From Caballeronia sp. M1242 (GTDB lineage: Bacteria > Pseudomonadota > Gammaproteobacteria > Burkholderiales > Burkholderiaceae), in NCBI RefSeq assembly GCF_017220215.1, contig NZ_CP071129.1, positions 744,001-808,000 on the forward strand: DNA of 64,000 bases, in the 5' to 3' direction. This document shows, piece after piece, positions 28,472-36,859 of the stretch; the stretch's first letter is position 1, and each line of letters begins with the position of its first letter. The notes under the pieces are model-generated. The model was not told the DNA's origin, did no database searches, and saw only the letters and a list, made by a program, of their open reading frames with translations. A program made the position numbers and the translations under genes.

Positions 28472-30078
28472 GCGTTTTTCCCCGCGTTGTCCAGTCCGAT
28501 TTCGGTCCACAGCGCATCGACGCGCCGCTTGACGGCGGCATCCATCGTGATCGGGCGGCCCCATTCGCGGTTCGTCTCGCCCGGCCACTTGTTGGTCGCG
28601 TCGAGTCCCATTTTCGAGCCGAGGCCCGCGACCGGCGACGCGAAGTCGAGATAGTCGATCGGCGTGTTGTCGACCATGACGGTGTCGCGCGTGGGATCGA
28701 CGCGCGTGGTGATCGCCCAGATCACTTCCTTCCAGTCGCGCACGTTGACGTCTTCGTCCACCACGACGATGAACTTCGTATACATGAACTGCCGCAGGAA
28801 ACTCCAGACGCCGAGCATCACACGCTTGGCGTGACCGGCGTAGCTCTTCTTCATCTGCACGATGGCCATGCGATAGCTGCACCCTTCGGGCGGCAGATAG
28901 AAGTCCGTGATCTCGGGAAACTGCTTCTGCAAGAGCGGCACGAACACTTCATTGAGCGCGACACCGAGCACCGCGGGTTCGTCGGGCGGCTTACCGGTGT
29001 AGGTGGAGTGGAATAGGGCGTCGCGGCGCAGCGTGATTTTCTCGACGGTGAAGACCGGAAACCACTCCTGCTCGTTGTAATAGCCGGTGTGATCGCCGTA
29101 CGGGCCTTCGAGCGCGTGTTCGTAACGCGCGGCGGCGCCTGTCGACGGAAGCGGCGGCGCGCTTTCCGGCGCGGGCGGCACCGCGCCTTCCTGCGGATAG
29201 ATGAAGCCTTCGAGCACGATCTCCGCGCGCGCCGGGACCTGCAAGGTATCGACGCCGGGCGTCAGGCACTTCGCGAGTTCGGTGCGCGAACCGCGCAGGA
29301 GGCCGGCGAACTGATACTCAGAAAGCGTGTCGGGAACCGGCGTGACCGCGCCGAGAATGGTCGCCGGGTCCGCCCCCAGCACGACCGCCACCGGATACGG
29401 CTTGCCCGGATTGGCGAGCGCGAACTCGCGGAAATCGAGCGCGCCGCCGCGATGCGCGAGCCAGCGCATGATGAGCTTGTTGCGCCCGATGAGTTGCTGC
29501 CGATAGATGCCGAGGTTCTGCCGCGTCTTGTTCGGCCCGCGCGTGACGGTAAGGCCCCATGTGAGCAGCGGTCCGGCGTCGCCGGGCCAGCACGTCTGAA
29601 TCGGCAGACGCGCGAGATCCACGTCGTTGCCTTCCCACACGATCTCCTGGCAAGGCGGCGCGCTCACCGACTTGGGCGCCATGTCCCAGACGGCCTTGGC
29701 GAGCGACAGCAGCTTGCCGGCGTCCTTCAGGCCGCGCGGCGGCTCCGGCTCCTTGAGCGCGGACAGCAGCCTGCCAATATCGCGCAGCGAACTCAGCGCG
29801 GCGGTGTCGCTGCCGAGGCTCGCATCGCCGCCGGCCTGCGCTTCGGTTTCGATGCCCATGCCGAGCGCCACGCGCCGCGTCGTGCCGAAAAGGTTCGCCA
29901 GCACTGGCATGGTGTGACCGGTCGGCGCTTCGAAAAGCAGCGCCGGGCCGCCCGCGCGCAACACGCGGTCGGATAGTTCGGTCATTTCTAGAACAGGGGA
30001 GACAGGCTGCCGGATGCGGCGCAGTTCACCGAGCGCTTCGAGGCGGGCGGTGAAGTCGCGCAGATCTTTATATTTCAT
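28468..30078 (-). CDS. ubiD: 4-hydroxy-3-polyprenylbenzoate decarboxylase
   Basis: A 536 aa prenylated-FMN decarboxylase of ubiquinone biosynthesis. Family sequences include [17 protein letters not shown] at the N-terminus, [24 protein letters not shown] in the prFMN region, [12 protein letters not shown] and the C-terminal [15 protein letters not shown] with DPTRD. It needs UbiX, not present here, to make prFMN. It is first in a three-gene overlapping operon with the asparaginase and exporter, an unusual partnership. Confidence 0.93.
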   Translation of the reverse strand: MKYKDLRDFTARLEALGELRRIRQPVSPVLEMTELSDRVLRAGGPALLFEAPTGHTMPVLANLFGTTRRVALGMGIETEAQAGGDASLGSDTAALSSLRDIGRLLSALKEPEPPRGLKDAGKLLSLAKAVWDMAPKSVSAPPCQEIVWEGNDVDLARLPIQTCWPGDAGPLLTWGLTVTRGPNKTRQNLGIYRQQLIGRNKLIMRWLAHRGGALDFREFALANPGKPYPVAVVLGADPATILGAVTPVPDTLSEYQFAGLLRGSRTELAKCLTPGVDTLQVPARAEIVLEGFIYPQEGAVPPAPESAPPLPSTGAAARYEHALEGPYGDHTGYYNEQEWFPVFTVEKITLRRDALFHSTYTGKPPDEPAVLGVALNEVFVPLLQKQFPEITDFYLPPEGCSYRMAIVQMKKSYAGHAKRVMLGVWSFLRQFMYTKFIVVVDEDVNVRDWKEVIWAITTRVDPTRDTVMVDNTPIDYLDFASPVAGLGSKMGLDATNKWPGETNREWGRPITMDAAVKRRVDALWTEIGLDNAGKNA

Positions 30079-30253
30079 CGATGGTCGGACGAGGACTCGA
30101 GGCCGCTACATGGAGCGGGACGGGCGGGACGGCTGCGCGCTAGGCGATTGTCGATTTTACCTGCGTGTCAGTCCGTGCGCTGGGAGACATTCAGGAAATT
30201 CCGCTGGAAACCGCCTTTGGGGCGTGCGCTGGCGCTCCTAAACAGTGTTCATT

Positions 30254-30316
30254 ATTACTGTAAGTAATTGAAACGGAACGGTATAGCATTGACGGATCAT
30301 TAAACCCTGCTAGAAT
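30254..30316 (+). promoter_or_regulatory. Predicted sigma-70 promoter with adjacent inverted repeat
   Basis: TTGACG (30289-30294), 16 bp, TAGAAT (30311-30316): a good sigma-70 match in the 588-bp spacer upstream of the transglycosylase gene. An inverted repeat attact-gta-agtaat (30254-30268) lies just upstream of the -35 and may be an operator. Confidence 0.55.
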
Positions 30317-30322
30317 CGCTTC

Positions 30323-30459
30323 GCATCCATTGCAGGTTTTGAAACTTTTTACCTTAGCCTCAGGTCTTTTCTCAGACGCTATGCGTCGCCTGCGCCGCAC
30401 CTGCCCGGCGATTCATGGCTGTTGGTTGTCAGGGCCGGCGTTATCGAACGCCGGTTTTT
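30323..30459 (+). ncRNA. Candidate small RNA or attenuated leader upstream of the transglycosylase gene
   Basis: Between the promoter above (start near 30323) and a compact hairpin with a T-tract (ccggcgtt-atcg-aacgccgg then TTTTT, 30435-30459) lies about 137 nt with no convincing protein. That architecture fits a free small RNA or a transcription-attenuating leader for the gene at 30666. No Rfam family is recognised. The rest of the 30079-30665 spacer shows nothing else clear. Confidence 0.4.
30435..30459 (+). terminator. Intrinsic terminator inside the 588-bp spacer
   Basis: Perfect 8-bp stem ccggcgtt / aacgccgg, 4-nt loop, then TTTTTC. It precedes the transglycosylase gene by about 205 bp, so it ends an upstream transcript rather than a coding gene. 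Confidence 0.65.
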
Positions 30460-30665
30460 CGCGTGGGAAGCCATCTGCGCATCAAGGGCATGCTGTTCGT
30501 GCCGCGCACTCCGGCCGCTTTTGCCGGTTCGGCTTTCCAGACGGCGCATGCCGTTTCCCCGATGCCGCTTACGCCTTGCCAAGAGCGAGCGGTGTCTGAT
30601 TTGCGCTTTCGAACACCGGTTTATTGGTATTCATCAGCCTAAATCATGCAACATTGGGAGCATCG

Positions 30666-31814
30666 ATGAACGCTTGGTTATCGTGGCGTCCCGACACTCG
30701 CGTCGCGCAAAGTTTGCGCACCGCGCTGCGTCGTGGAAGCCGTATGAGTCACTATCTCTTCAGCCTGGTCGGTTGCGCGGCCATCGTCACGGCGCTCGCG
30801 CTGTGGCTCCTGCCGTCCTGGCGCACCACCTTTGCCGCACGGATCATGCCGTTCGTGTCCGCCGCGGTCCAGGCGGGGCCTGCGCGGCTTCTGGCCGGCC
30901 AGCCGCTTCCGCCGTTCTCGGCGGTGCATCGCCAGCCGGCCGACGCCGCGCCGATCAGCCTCGCCGCGAACCCCGACCGGGCCGCTGCGCCGGCGGCGCA
31001 GGTGCCGTCGCTCGGCGCCGCCGCCACGGACGACGAGAGCACGCGCCAACTGACCGGCGGCATCAGTCTCGCGGTGTCGCCCAACGGGCTCGATCCGCGC
31101 ACCATGCCTTCGGTCAGCTTGCTGGCGAGCGCGATTCCGGCGCAACGCATCGTCGCGGATGCGCGCGACGACCGCGTGCTCGTCTCCACGCGCGAGCAGA
31201 AGCTCGTCGCGAACTTCATCGCGCGGCGGTATCGCGTGGCGGAAGAGCCGGTCAGCGACCTCGTGCGCGCCGCGTTCGACACCGGCCGCGAAGTCGGTCT
31301 CGATCCGCTGCTGCTGCTGTCGGTGATGGCCATCGAATCGGGTTTCAATCCGTACGCGGAAAGCGGCGTCGGCGCGAAAGGGCTGATGCAGGTGATGTCG
31401 AAGGTGCACTCGGACAAGTTCGAGTACTTCGGCGGCAGCCACGCGGCGCTCGATCCGCTCGCGAACATCAAGGTCGGCGCGCTGGTGCTGAAGGATTGCA
31501 TCGCGCGGGGCGGCTCGGTCGCGGGCGGTTTGCGCTACTACGTCGGCTCGACCTCGCAGGACGACGGCGGCTACGGCGCCAAGGTGCTCGCCGAGCGTGC
31601 GCGTCTGCGCGATGTCGCGCGTGGCCGCAATGTGCCCATCAACGCGCCGCAGGCGCCGGTTCAGGCCGCGCCGAAGCAGGTGCTGGCGTCCACCTCGGCG
31701 GATACGGCCAAGCGCGTTCACGTGACGATCGACGGCGCGAAGAAGGCCGACGCGCAAGACGAGAGCGATTCCGGCGAGTCGAAGCACGGCGCGTCCGCCG
31801 AATTGGGCGCCTGA
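30666..31814 (+). CDS. Lytic transglycosylase (SLT domain)
   Basis: A 382 aa envelope protein. A hydrophobic segment at about 30-50 (HYLFSLVGCAAIVTALALWL) anchors or exports it. Residues 200-330 form an SLT domain with catalytic Glu224 in AIESGFNPYAES, then GAKGLMQVM and NIKVGALVLKD. The C-terminal about 60 residues are Ala/Lys-rich. It cleaves peptidoglycan between MurNAc and GlcNAc with formation of an anhydro end. The start is the ATG before NAWLSWRP, with TGGGAGCATC upstream. A strong terminator follows. Confidence 0.87.
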   Translation: MNAWLSWRPDTRVAQSLRTALRRGSRMSHYLFSLVGCAAIVTALALWLLPSWRTTFAARIMPFVSAAVQAGPARLLAGQPLPPFSAVHRQPADAAPISLAANPDRAAAPAAQVPSLGAAATDDESTRQLTGGISLAVSPNGLDPRTMPSVSLLASAIPAQRIVADARDDRVLVSTREQKLVANFIARRYRVAEEPVSDLVRAAFDTGREVGLDPLLLLSVMAIESGFNPYAESGVGAKGLMQVMSKVHSDKFEYFGGSHAALDPLANIKVGALVLKDCIARGGSVAGGLRYYVGSTSQDDGGYGAKVLAERARLRDVARGRNVPINAPQAPVQAAPKQVLASTSADTAKRVHVTIDGAKKADAQDESDSGESKHGASAELGA

Positions 31815-31841
31815 TCGGTCAGTCGAACGGTCGGACAAAAG

Positions 31842-31869
31842 AAAAGGGCACCTCAAGCGGTGCCCTTTT
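31842..31869. terminator. Bidirectional terminator between the transglycosylase and aminotransferase genes
   Basis: Eleven-bp perfect stem aaaagggcacc / ggtgccctttt with a 6-nt loop; T-rich on both strands, serving both converging genes. Confidence 0.87.
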
Positions 31870-31891
31870 TGTCATTTGAGTCGAGTAGTAG

Positions 31892-33085
31892 TCAGCGACT
31901 GAACAAGTCCCCGAGCCGCGAGACCGCTTCTTCCAGCTTCGAATACGCCGTCGCATACGAGAGCCGGATATAACGGTCCGGCGCGTGAAAGCCGAAATCC
32001 GCGCCCGGCACGAGCACCACGCCGGCGTCGTGCAGCATGGAACGCGTGAGCCTTTCGCTGTCGCCAGCGGCGGGATGCGGCACGCTCGTCGTATCGGCGT
32101 AGACGTAGAACGCGCCGTCCGGCACCACCGGCACGCCGAAACCGAGCGAGCGCAGCGCCGGCACGATGTAGTCGCGCCGCCGCTTGAACTCCAGCCGGCG
32201 CGCTTCGTAGATGGCGAGCGTCTCCGGCTCGAAGCACGCGAGCGCCGCATGCTGCGCCAGCGCCGACGCGCAGATGAACAGATTCTGCGAGAGCTTCTCG
32301 ACCGCGCCGACCATCGCGTGCGGCACCACGAGCCAGCCGAGCCGCCAGCCGGTCATGTTGAAGTACTTGGAGAAGCTGTTGACCGTCACCACGTCGTCGC
32401 CGAAGGAGAGCGCCGACACGGGCTTCGCGTCGTAGCTCAGGCCTTGGTAGATCTCATCGACGATGGTGAAGCCGCCGCGTTCCCGCACCTTCCCGACAAT
32501 GCGCCGCAATTCGTCCGGCTCGATGGAGGTTCCCGTCGGATTCGACGGCGACGCGAGCAGCACGCCGCGCGTCGCGGGCGTCCAGTGCGCTTCGACCTGA
32601 TCGGCGGTGAGCTGGAAGCGTTCGGCCGGGCCGCTCGGGATCAGCACCGGCTTGCCGTCCGCCGCCGACACGAAGTGCCGGTTGCACGGATAGCACGGGT
32701 CGGGCATCAACACTTCGTCGCCGTTGTCGACGAGCGCCATGCACGCGAGCAAAAGCGCCGCCGACGCGCCCGCCGTCACCACGATGCGCGCGGGATCGAC
32801 CGTTAAGCCGAACGCGTCGCGGTAATGCGCGGCGATCGCCTCGCGCAGCGCCGTGACGCCGAGCGCGTTCGTGTACTGCGTGACGCCGCGCGTGAGCGCG
32901 TCCGCGGCGGCGCGCGTGACAGGCGCGGGCGCGGTGAAGTCCGGCTCGCCGATGCCCATGTGGATGATGTCGCGTCCGGCGCGTTCGAGCGCCTGGGCGT
33001 CCTTCATCAGTTCCATCACGTAGAACGGCTCGATCGCGTCGACGCGGGAGGCGAGCCGCATGAGCGGCTCCGAAGCGGTATTCAT
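31892..33085 (-). CDS. Class I/II PLP-dependent aminotransferase
   Basis: A 397 aa fold-type I aminotransferase. It has HMGIGEPDF near the N-terminus, the NPTG loop (SPSNPTGT), DEIYQGLSYD with the PLP-ring Asp, and the Schiff-base lysine in SFSKYFNMTGWRLGW. The MTGWRLG motif fits the aspartate/tyrosine-type subgroup; exact amino donor not resolved. It lies 20 bp downstream of nusB on the same strand and is probably the last gene of the hemL-rib-nusB transcript. Confidence 0.87.
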   Translation of the reverse strand: MNTASEPLMRLASRVDAIEPFYVMELMKDAQALERAGRDIIHMGIGEPDFTAPAPVTRAAADALTRGVTQYTNALGVTALREAIAAHYRDAFGLTVDPARIVVTAGASAALLLACMALVDNGDEVLMPDPCYPCNRHFVSAADGKPVLIPSGPAERFQLTADQVEAHWTPATRGVLLASPSNPTGTSIEPDELRRIVGKVRERGGFTIVDEIYQGLSYDAKPVSALSFGDDVVTVNSFSKYFNMTGWRLGWLVVPHAMVGAVEKLSQNLFICASALAQHAALACFEPETLAIYEARRLEFKRRRDYIVPALRSLGFGVPVVPDGAFYVYADTTSVPHPAAGDSERLTRSMLHDAGVVLVPGADFGFHAPDRYIRLSYATAYSKLEEAVSRLGDLFSR

Positions 33086-33105
33086 GCCGTCGATCCCGTT
33101 TCCCG

Positions 33106-33540
33106 TTAGCCGCGCCCGCGCGCCTGCGCTTCGGCAGGGCGCATCGCGACGGCGAGCTTGTCCAGCACGCCGTTCACGTACTTGTAGCCGTCCGAGCCGC
33201 CGAAGGTCTTCGTCAGCTCCACCGCCTCGTTGATCACGACGCGATACGGAATGTCGATGTGATGCTTGAACTCGAACGCGGCGACGAGCAACACCGCGCG
33301 TTCGACCGGCGAGAGCTGATCGATCGGGCGGTCGAGGCACGGTTGCAGTTCGGCGGAAAGCGCATCGGCTTCCTTGATCACGCCGTGCAGGATCGCGTCC
33401 AGATGTTCGTGGTCGGCCTTGTCGAAGCCCTGCGCGTTGCGCAGTTGCGCGTCGATCTCGCCGCCGGGCGCGCCCGACAGCAGCCATTGGTAAAGCCCTT
33501 GCGTCGCGAGTTCACGCGAGCGGCGTCGTGCGCTCTTCAT
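33106..33540 (-). CDS. nusB: Transcription antitermination protein NusB
   Basis: A 144 aa all-helical protein binding boxA RNA with S10/NusE to support rRNA antitermination. N-terminal [19 protein letters not shown] and the C-terminal [28 protein letters not shown] are the family hallmarks. The start overlaps the ribH stop by 4 bp, the usual arrangement. Confidence 0.94.
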   Translation of the reverse strand: MKSARRRSRELATQGLYQWLLSGAPGGEIDAQLRNAQGFDKADHEHLDAILHGVIKEADALSAELQPCLDRPIDQLSPVERAVLLVAAFEFKHHIDIPYRVVINEAVELTKTFGGSDGYKYVNGVLDKLAVAMRPAEAQARGRG

Positions 33541-34046
33541 GCGCGGTCCTCGTCTTCGTCTTCGTCATCTTCTTCGTCGCCGCCGAGCTGTTCCAGCGCG
33601 ACCGACAGATTCGCCATTTCGACCGCCACGCGCGCGGCGTCGCGGCCCTTTTCGGTCATGCGCGCGACGGCTTGCTCGTCGTTTTCCGTCGTGAGCACGG
33701 CGTTCGCCACCGGAATGCCGAAGTCGAGCGCGATGCGCGAAATGCCCGAGCCGCTCTCGTTCGACACGAGCTCGAAGTGGTACGTCTCGCCGCGCACGAC
33801 CGCGCCGAGCGCGATCAGGGCGTCGAACTGGCCGGATTCGGCGAGCTTTTGCAGCGCGAGCGGAATCTCGAGCGCGCCCGGCACGGTCACGAGCAGCACG
33901 TCCTCGCCGATCACGCCGAGGCGCTCCAGCTCCTCGATGCATGCATCCGCGAGGCCGTTGCACACCGGTTCGTTGAAGCGCGACTGCACGATGCCGATGC
34001 GCAGGCCGTCACCGTCGAGGTTCGGCTGGTATTGTCCGATTTCCAT
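33537..34046 (-). CDS. ribH: 6,7-dimethyl-8-ribityllumazine synthase
   Basis: A 169 aa enzyme condensing the ribityl pyrimidine with dihydroxybutanone phosphate to form lumazine. [31 protein letters not shown] and [15 protein letters not shown] with the catalytic His are conserved. The last about 15 residues are a run of Asp and Glu ([12 protein letters not shown]), which is unusual but seen in relatives. It is coupled to nusB by a 4-bp overlap. Confidence 0.95.
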   Translation of the reverse strand: MEIGQYQPNLDGDGLRIGIVQSRFNEPVCNGLADACIEELERLGVIGEDVLLVTVPGALEIPLALQKLAESGQFDALIALGAVVRGETYHFELVSNESGSGISRIALDFGIPVANAVLTTENDEQAVARMTEKGRDAARVAVEMANLSVALEQLGGDEEDDEDEDEDRA

Positions 34047-34095
34047 GTAGAGATCCGTTGGTTTGGAATAAGTTGGATGCAGCGGCTGTCGTGAA

Positions 34096-35262
34096 TCAGG
34101 CCGAACGCAGATGCGCGACCGTGCCGTCGGTTGCGCTCGCCGCCGTCGCGGGGCAGCCGGGCATCGGAATAAAGCCGGTCACTTCGAGCCCGTAGCCCGA
34201 CATGCTGCCGAGGCGCCGCGGATTGGCGAGCACCTGCATCTTGCCGACGCCCAGATCGCGCAGAATCTGCGCGCCGATGCCGTAGGTCTTGAAGTCGATC
34301 GGGCGGCGCTGCGGCTTGGCCGCTTTGTCGCTTTCGTCGAGCGCGCGGAAGGTTTCGACCAGATGCTCGCGGCTGTCGCCGCAATTGAGCATCACGATGG
34401 CGCCGAGATCGCGCGCGGCGATTTCCTTCATGGCGGCGTCGATGGTCCACGAGTGCGTGGACGCGTCGATTTCGAGCAGATCCAGCACCGACAGCGGTTC
34501 GTGCACGCGCACGGGCGTTTCGCGATCCGGCGACGGCGTCCCGCGCACGAGCGCGATATGCGGCGAGCCGGTCGGTTCATCGCGATACAGCACCGCGCGG
34601 AACGTGCCGTGCGCGGTCTGCATGGTGCGCTCGCTGACTTTCTCGATGATGGATTCGGTGCGGCTGCGATAGTGGATCAGGTCCGCGATGGTGCCGATCT
34701 TGATGCCGTGCTGCTCGCCGAACTCGATAAGGTCCGGCAGACGCGCCATTTCGCCGTCGTCGCGGATCACTTCGCAGATCACGGCAGCGGGCGTGAGACC
34801 CGCGAGCGCGGTCAGGTCGCAGCCGGCTTCAGTGTGGCCCGCGCGCACGAGCACGCCGCCGGGCTGCGCCATGATCGGGAACACGTGGCCCGGCTGCACG
34901 ATGTCCTCGGCGCGCGCATGGGCCGCGACCGCCGTGGCGATAGTGCGCGAGCGGTCGGCGGCGGAAATGCCGGTGGTCACGCCTTCGGCGGCTTCGATGC
35001 TGACGGTGAACGCCGTGCCGTACTGCGTGCCGTTGCGCTGGGTCATGAGCGGCAGGTTGAGCAGCTTGCAGCGTTCCTGCGTGAGCGTGAGGCAGATCAG
35101 GCCGCGACCGTAGCGCGCCATGAAGTTGATCGCTTCGGGCGTGATGAAGTCGGCGGCGACGATCAGGTCGCCTTCGTTCTCGCGATCTTCCTCGTCGACG
35201 AGGATCACCATGCGGCCGGCCTTGAGCTCGGCGATGATTTCTGGAGTGGAAGCGATCGACAT
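34096..35262 (-). CDS. ribB: 3,4-dihydroxy-2-butanone 4-phosphate synthase with degenerate GTP cyclohydrolase II domain (RibBX type)
   Basis: A 388 aa two-domain protein. The N-terminal about 200 residues are an intact RibB with [12 protein letters not shown] (acidic metal loop), GRGLICL, and HTEAGCDL. The C-terminal domain has the RibA fold outline ([25 protein letters not shown]), but the stretch after [11 protein letters not shown] lacks the zinc-binding Cys triad expected near VRVHSECLTGD...CDC. GTP cyclohydrolase activity is therefore unlikely and a separate ribA should exist elsewhere. Often annotated ribBA. A possible -10 (TAAAAT on the - strand near 35304) suggests its own promoter. 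Confidence 0.92.
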   Translation of the reverse strand: MSIASTPEIIAELKAGRMVILVDEEDRENEGDLIVAADFITPEAINFMARYGRGLICLTLTQERCKLLNLPLMTQRNGTQYGTAFTVSIEAAEGVTTGISAADRSRTIATAVAAHARAEDIVQPGHVFPIMAQPGGVLVRAGHTEAGCDLTALAGLTPAAVICEVIRDDGEMARLPDLIEFGEQHGIKIGTIADLIHYRSRTESIIEKVSERTMQTAHGTFRAVLYRDEPTGSPHIALVRGTPSPDRETPVRVHEPLSVLDLLEIDASTHSWTIDAAMKEIAARDLGAIVMLNCGDSREHLVETFRALDESDKAAKPQRRPIDFKTYGIGAQILRDLGVGKMQVLANPRRLGSMSGYGLEVTGFIPMPGCPATAASATDGTVAHLRSA

Positions 35263-35559
35263 GGTGGCGTCCCGGCAGGTCTGTTTGGGAAAGGTTTGTA
35301 TTTTACGCCACGGCCGATGGACAGTTGTCGGGAAAACGCGGGGGCGGGGCGGGGTGTCGTGCTGCTTGCAACGCTACCGAGCGTTGCGTCGGTTACGGTA
35401 GAGCGTGGGGCTGCGGGAGGCGCCGGCGCCGGACGAACGCGCTATGTCCGGCAACGCGCGCTTCAGCGACGTTTGCGTATGCCGTCGGTATGCCGTCGGA
35501 AAGACCTTGGTGACGCGCTTTCTCAAGCGCCGCGCAGACAGATGCCCGTGCCGAGACGC
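35263..35559. other. 297-bp spacer between ribB and the ccdB remnant
   Basis: No gene is visible. It holds a candidate ribB -10, a stem gcaacgct-accg-agcgttgc (35368-35387) without a T-tract, and G-rich DNA near 35338-35355. I looked for the conserved FMN riboswitch blocks and did not find them. Confidence 0.5.
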
Positions 35560-35863
35560 TCACCATCCGCCGAACAACCGGTCTAGCGCCGACAAGATCT
35601 CGTCCTGTCGATGTACGAGCGAGCTGACTGGCTTGGTCAGTGCGCTGCGCGGAATGGCGGCAAGCGTCGGGGTATCGAGCATGCACTCGATGACGAACAC
35701 GGGAATCAGATCGGCGGAAGCTGGATCGGAGCGCTCCGGTCCAGCCGGCGCAGCGGAATGACCATGCGGGTTGCCAGCCCCGACAGATGATTTCTCTGGA
35801 CCTCGGCAATGTAAGGCGTACCGGCGTGTCCCTTGGATTCGCGAACACGTCGAACCGGGCCAT
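35560..35863 (-). pseudogene. ccdB: CcdB-like toxin gene disrupted by two apparent frameshifts
   Basis: CcdB-family sequence is spread over three frames. It begins MARFDVFANP at 35863, overlapping the ccdA stop by one base. It continues in a second frame as AGTPYIAEVQRNHLSGLATR and MVIPLRRLD. It ends in a third frame as DLIPVF, MLDTPTLAAIPRSALTKPV and EILSALDRLFGGW with a stop at 35560. Each change fits loss of one base, near codon 10 (about 35832-35836) and just before DLIPVF (about 35700-35710). Intact CcdB poisons DNA gyrase. This copy cannot make a full protein unless the shifts are sequencing errors. Confidence 0.72.
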
Positions 35864-36108
35864 CAAAACGTCCGGTACTGCCCGAGCGGTAAGCCGTCGC
35901 GCTCGATCATGTCGTTGTACGCCTGGATGAAGTCCGCATGTTTGATCGCCCACTGGCGATCCTTCTCCATCTGTACTGCCTGCCGGATCGCCCGCTCGCA
36001 CGTCTGCGAGAAGTTGATGCCGAGCGCTTTCGCGTCCTTATAGACGTCTTCGGGCAGGCTGATGTTCGTCGCCCGGCGCGGAACGGAGTCGCTCGTCGCA
36101 TGCCGCAT
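35863..36108 (-). CDS. ccdA: CcdA-like antitoxin
   Basis: An 81 aa protein of the CcdA family. The N-terminal ribbon-helix-helix DNA-binding part contains RRATNISLPEDVYKDAKALGI (split by eye as RRATNISLPED and VYKDAKALGI). The toxin-binding tail reads WAIKHADFIQAYNDMIERDGLPLGQYRTF in family style, with the LPL...F ending typical of CcdA. The start used is the ATG before RHATSDS with GAGAGAG upstream; an ATG 15 bp earlier is possible. It lies inside the rib operon between ribC and ribB and is followed by a broken ccdB. Confidence 0.82.
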   Translation of the reverse strand: MRHATSDSVPRRATNISLPEDVYKDAKALGINFSQTCERAIRQAVQMEKDRQWAIKHADFIQAYNDMIERDGLPLGQYRTF

Positions 36109-36197
36109 GTTCGCTCTCTCCATGTAAGGATTTATGCGCATTTGAATCAACATGCGGCAGCGGTCTGCGATCGCCGAAGAATGGTGCGGCTTCGAGG

Positions 36198-36830
36198 CTA
36201 CGCGCCATTCACCAGCGACCCCGCCGACATCATCCTCTCCACATACCGCGCGATCAGGTCGATCTCCAGATTCACCTTCGCCCCAGCATGAAGCGCCTTC
36301 AACGTCGTCACTTCCACCGTGTGCGGAATCAGGTTGATGGAAAACTCGCAGCCATCCGCGCGATCCTCCACGGCGTTCACCGTCAGACTCACGCCGTTCA
36401 CGGTCACCGAGCCCTTGTACGCCAGATACTTGCCGATGTCCTTCGGCGCCACGATCCGCAATTCATGCGATTCACCCACGCGCTCGAAGCGCGACACCGT
36501 GCCGAGCCCGTCGACGTGGCCGGACACCAGATGCCCGCCCAGCCGATCGTGCGCGCGCAGCGCCTTTTCCAGATTGACCTCTGCGCCCGCATCGCCCAGG
36601 CCGACCGTCTTGTTCAGGCTTTCGCGCGAGACGTCGACATCGAACGCATCCGGCGTCTTCTCGATCACCGTCATGCACGCGCCCTGAATCGCGATGCTGT
36701 CGCCCAGTTCGACGTCCGCGAGATCGAGGCCGCCCGCCGCCACCCGCAGACGCACGCCGGCTTGCGGCTCTGCGCCGAGCGGCGTGACCTTTTCGATGCG
36801 GCCTACCGCCGCGACGATTCCTGTAAACAT
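36198..36830 (-). CDS. ribC: Riboflavin synthase
   Basis: A 210 aa enzyme with two similar barrel repeats that dismutates two lumazines into riboflavin. MFTGIVAAVGRI is the classic N-terminus. The N-half has GACMTV and SGHVDG, and the C-half GVSLTVNAV, keeping the repeat pattern. It lies 29 bp downstream of ribD. In other Burkholderia-type genomes ribB follows directly, but here a ccdAB module separates them. Confidence 0.93.
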   Translation of the reverse strand: MFTGIVAAVGRIEKVTPLGAEPQAGVRLRVAAGGLDLADVELGDSIAIQGACMTVIEKTPDAFDVDVSRESLNKTVGLGDAGAEVNLEKALRAHDRLGGHLVSGHVDGLGTVSRFERVGESHELRIVAPKDIGKYLAYKGSVTVNGVSLTVNAVEDRADGCEFSINLIPHTVEVTTLKALHAGAKVNLEIDLIARYVERMMSAGSLVNGA

Positions 36831-36859
36831 GAAGCGCGTTCCTTTGTATCGAAGCGTGT

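Noticed and set aside
35263..35559. FMN riboswitch upstream of ribB
   Set aside because: The conserved RFN blocks are not present on the - strand of this spacer, and the spacer is partly made by the ccdAB insertion.
35393..36001. 202-codon - strand frame beginning before MARFDVFANP
   Set aside because: Only about 14 residues match CcdB; after the first frameshift the frame carries no family sequence. The CcdB signal continues in other frames, so it is called a pseudogene.
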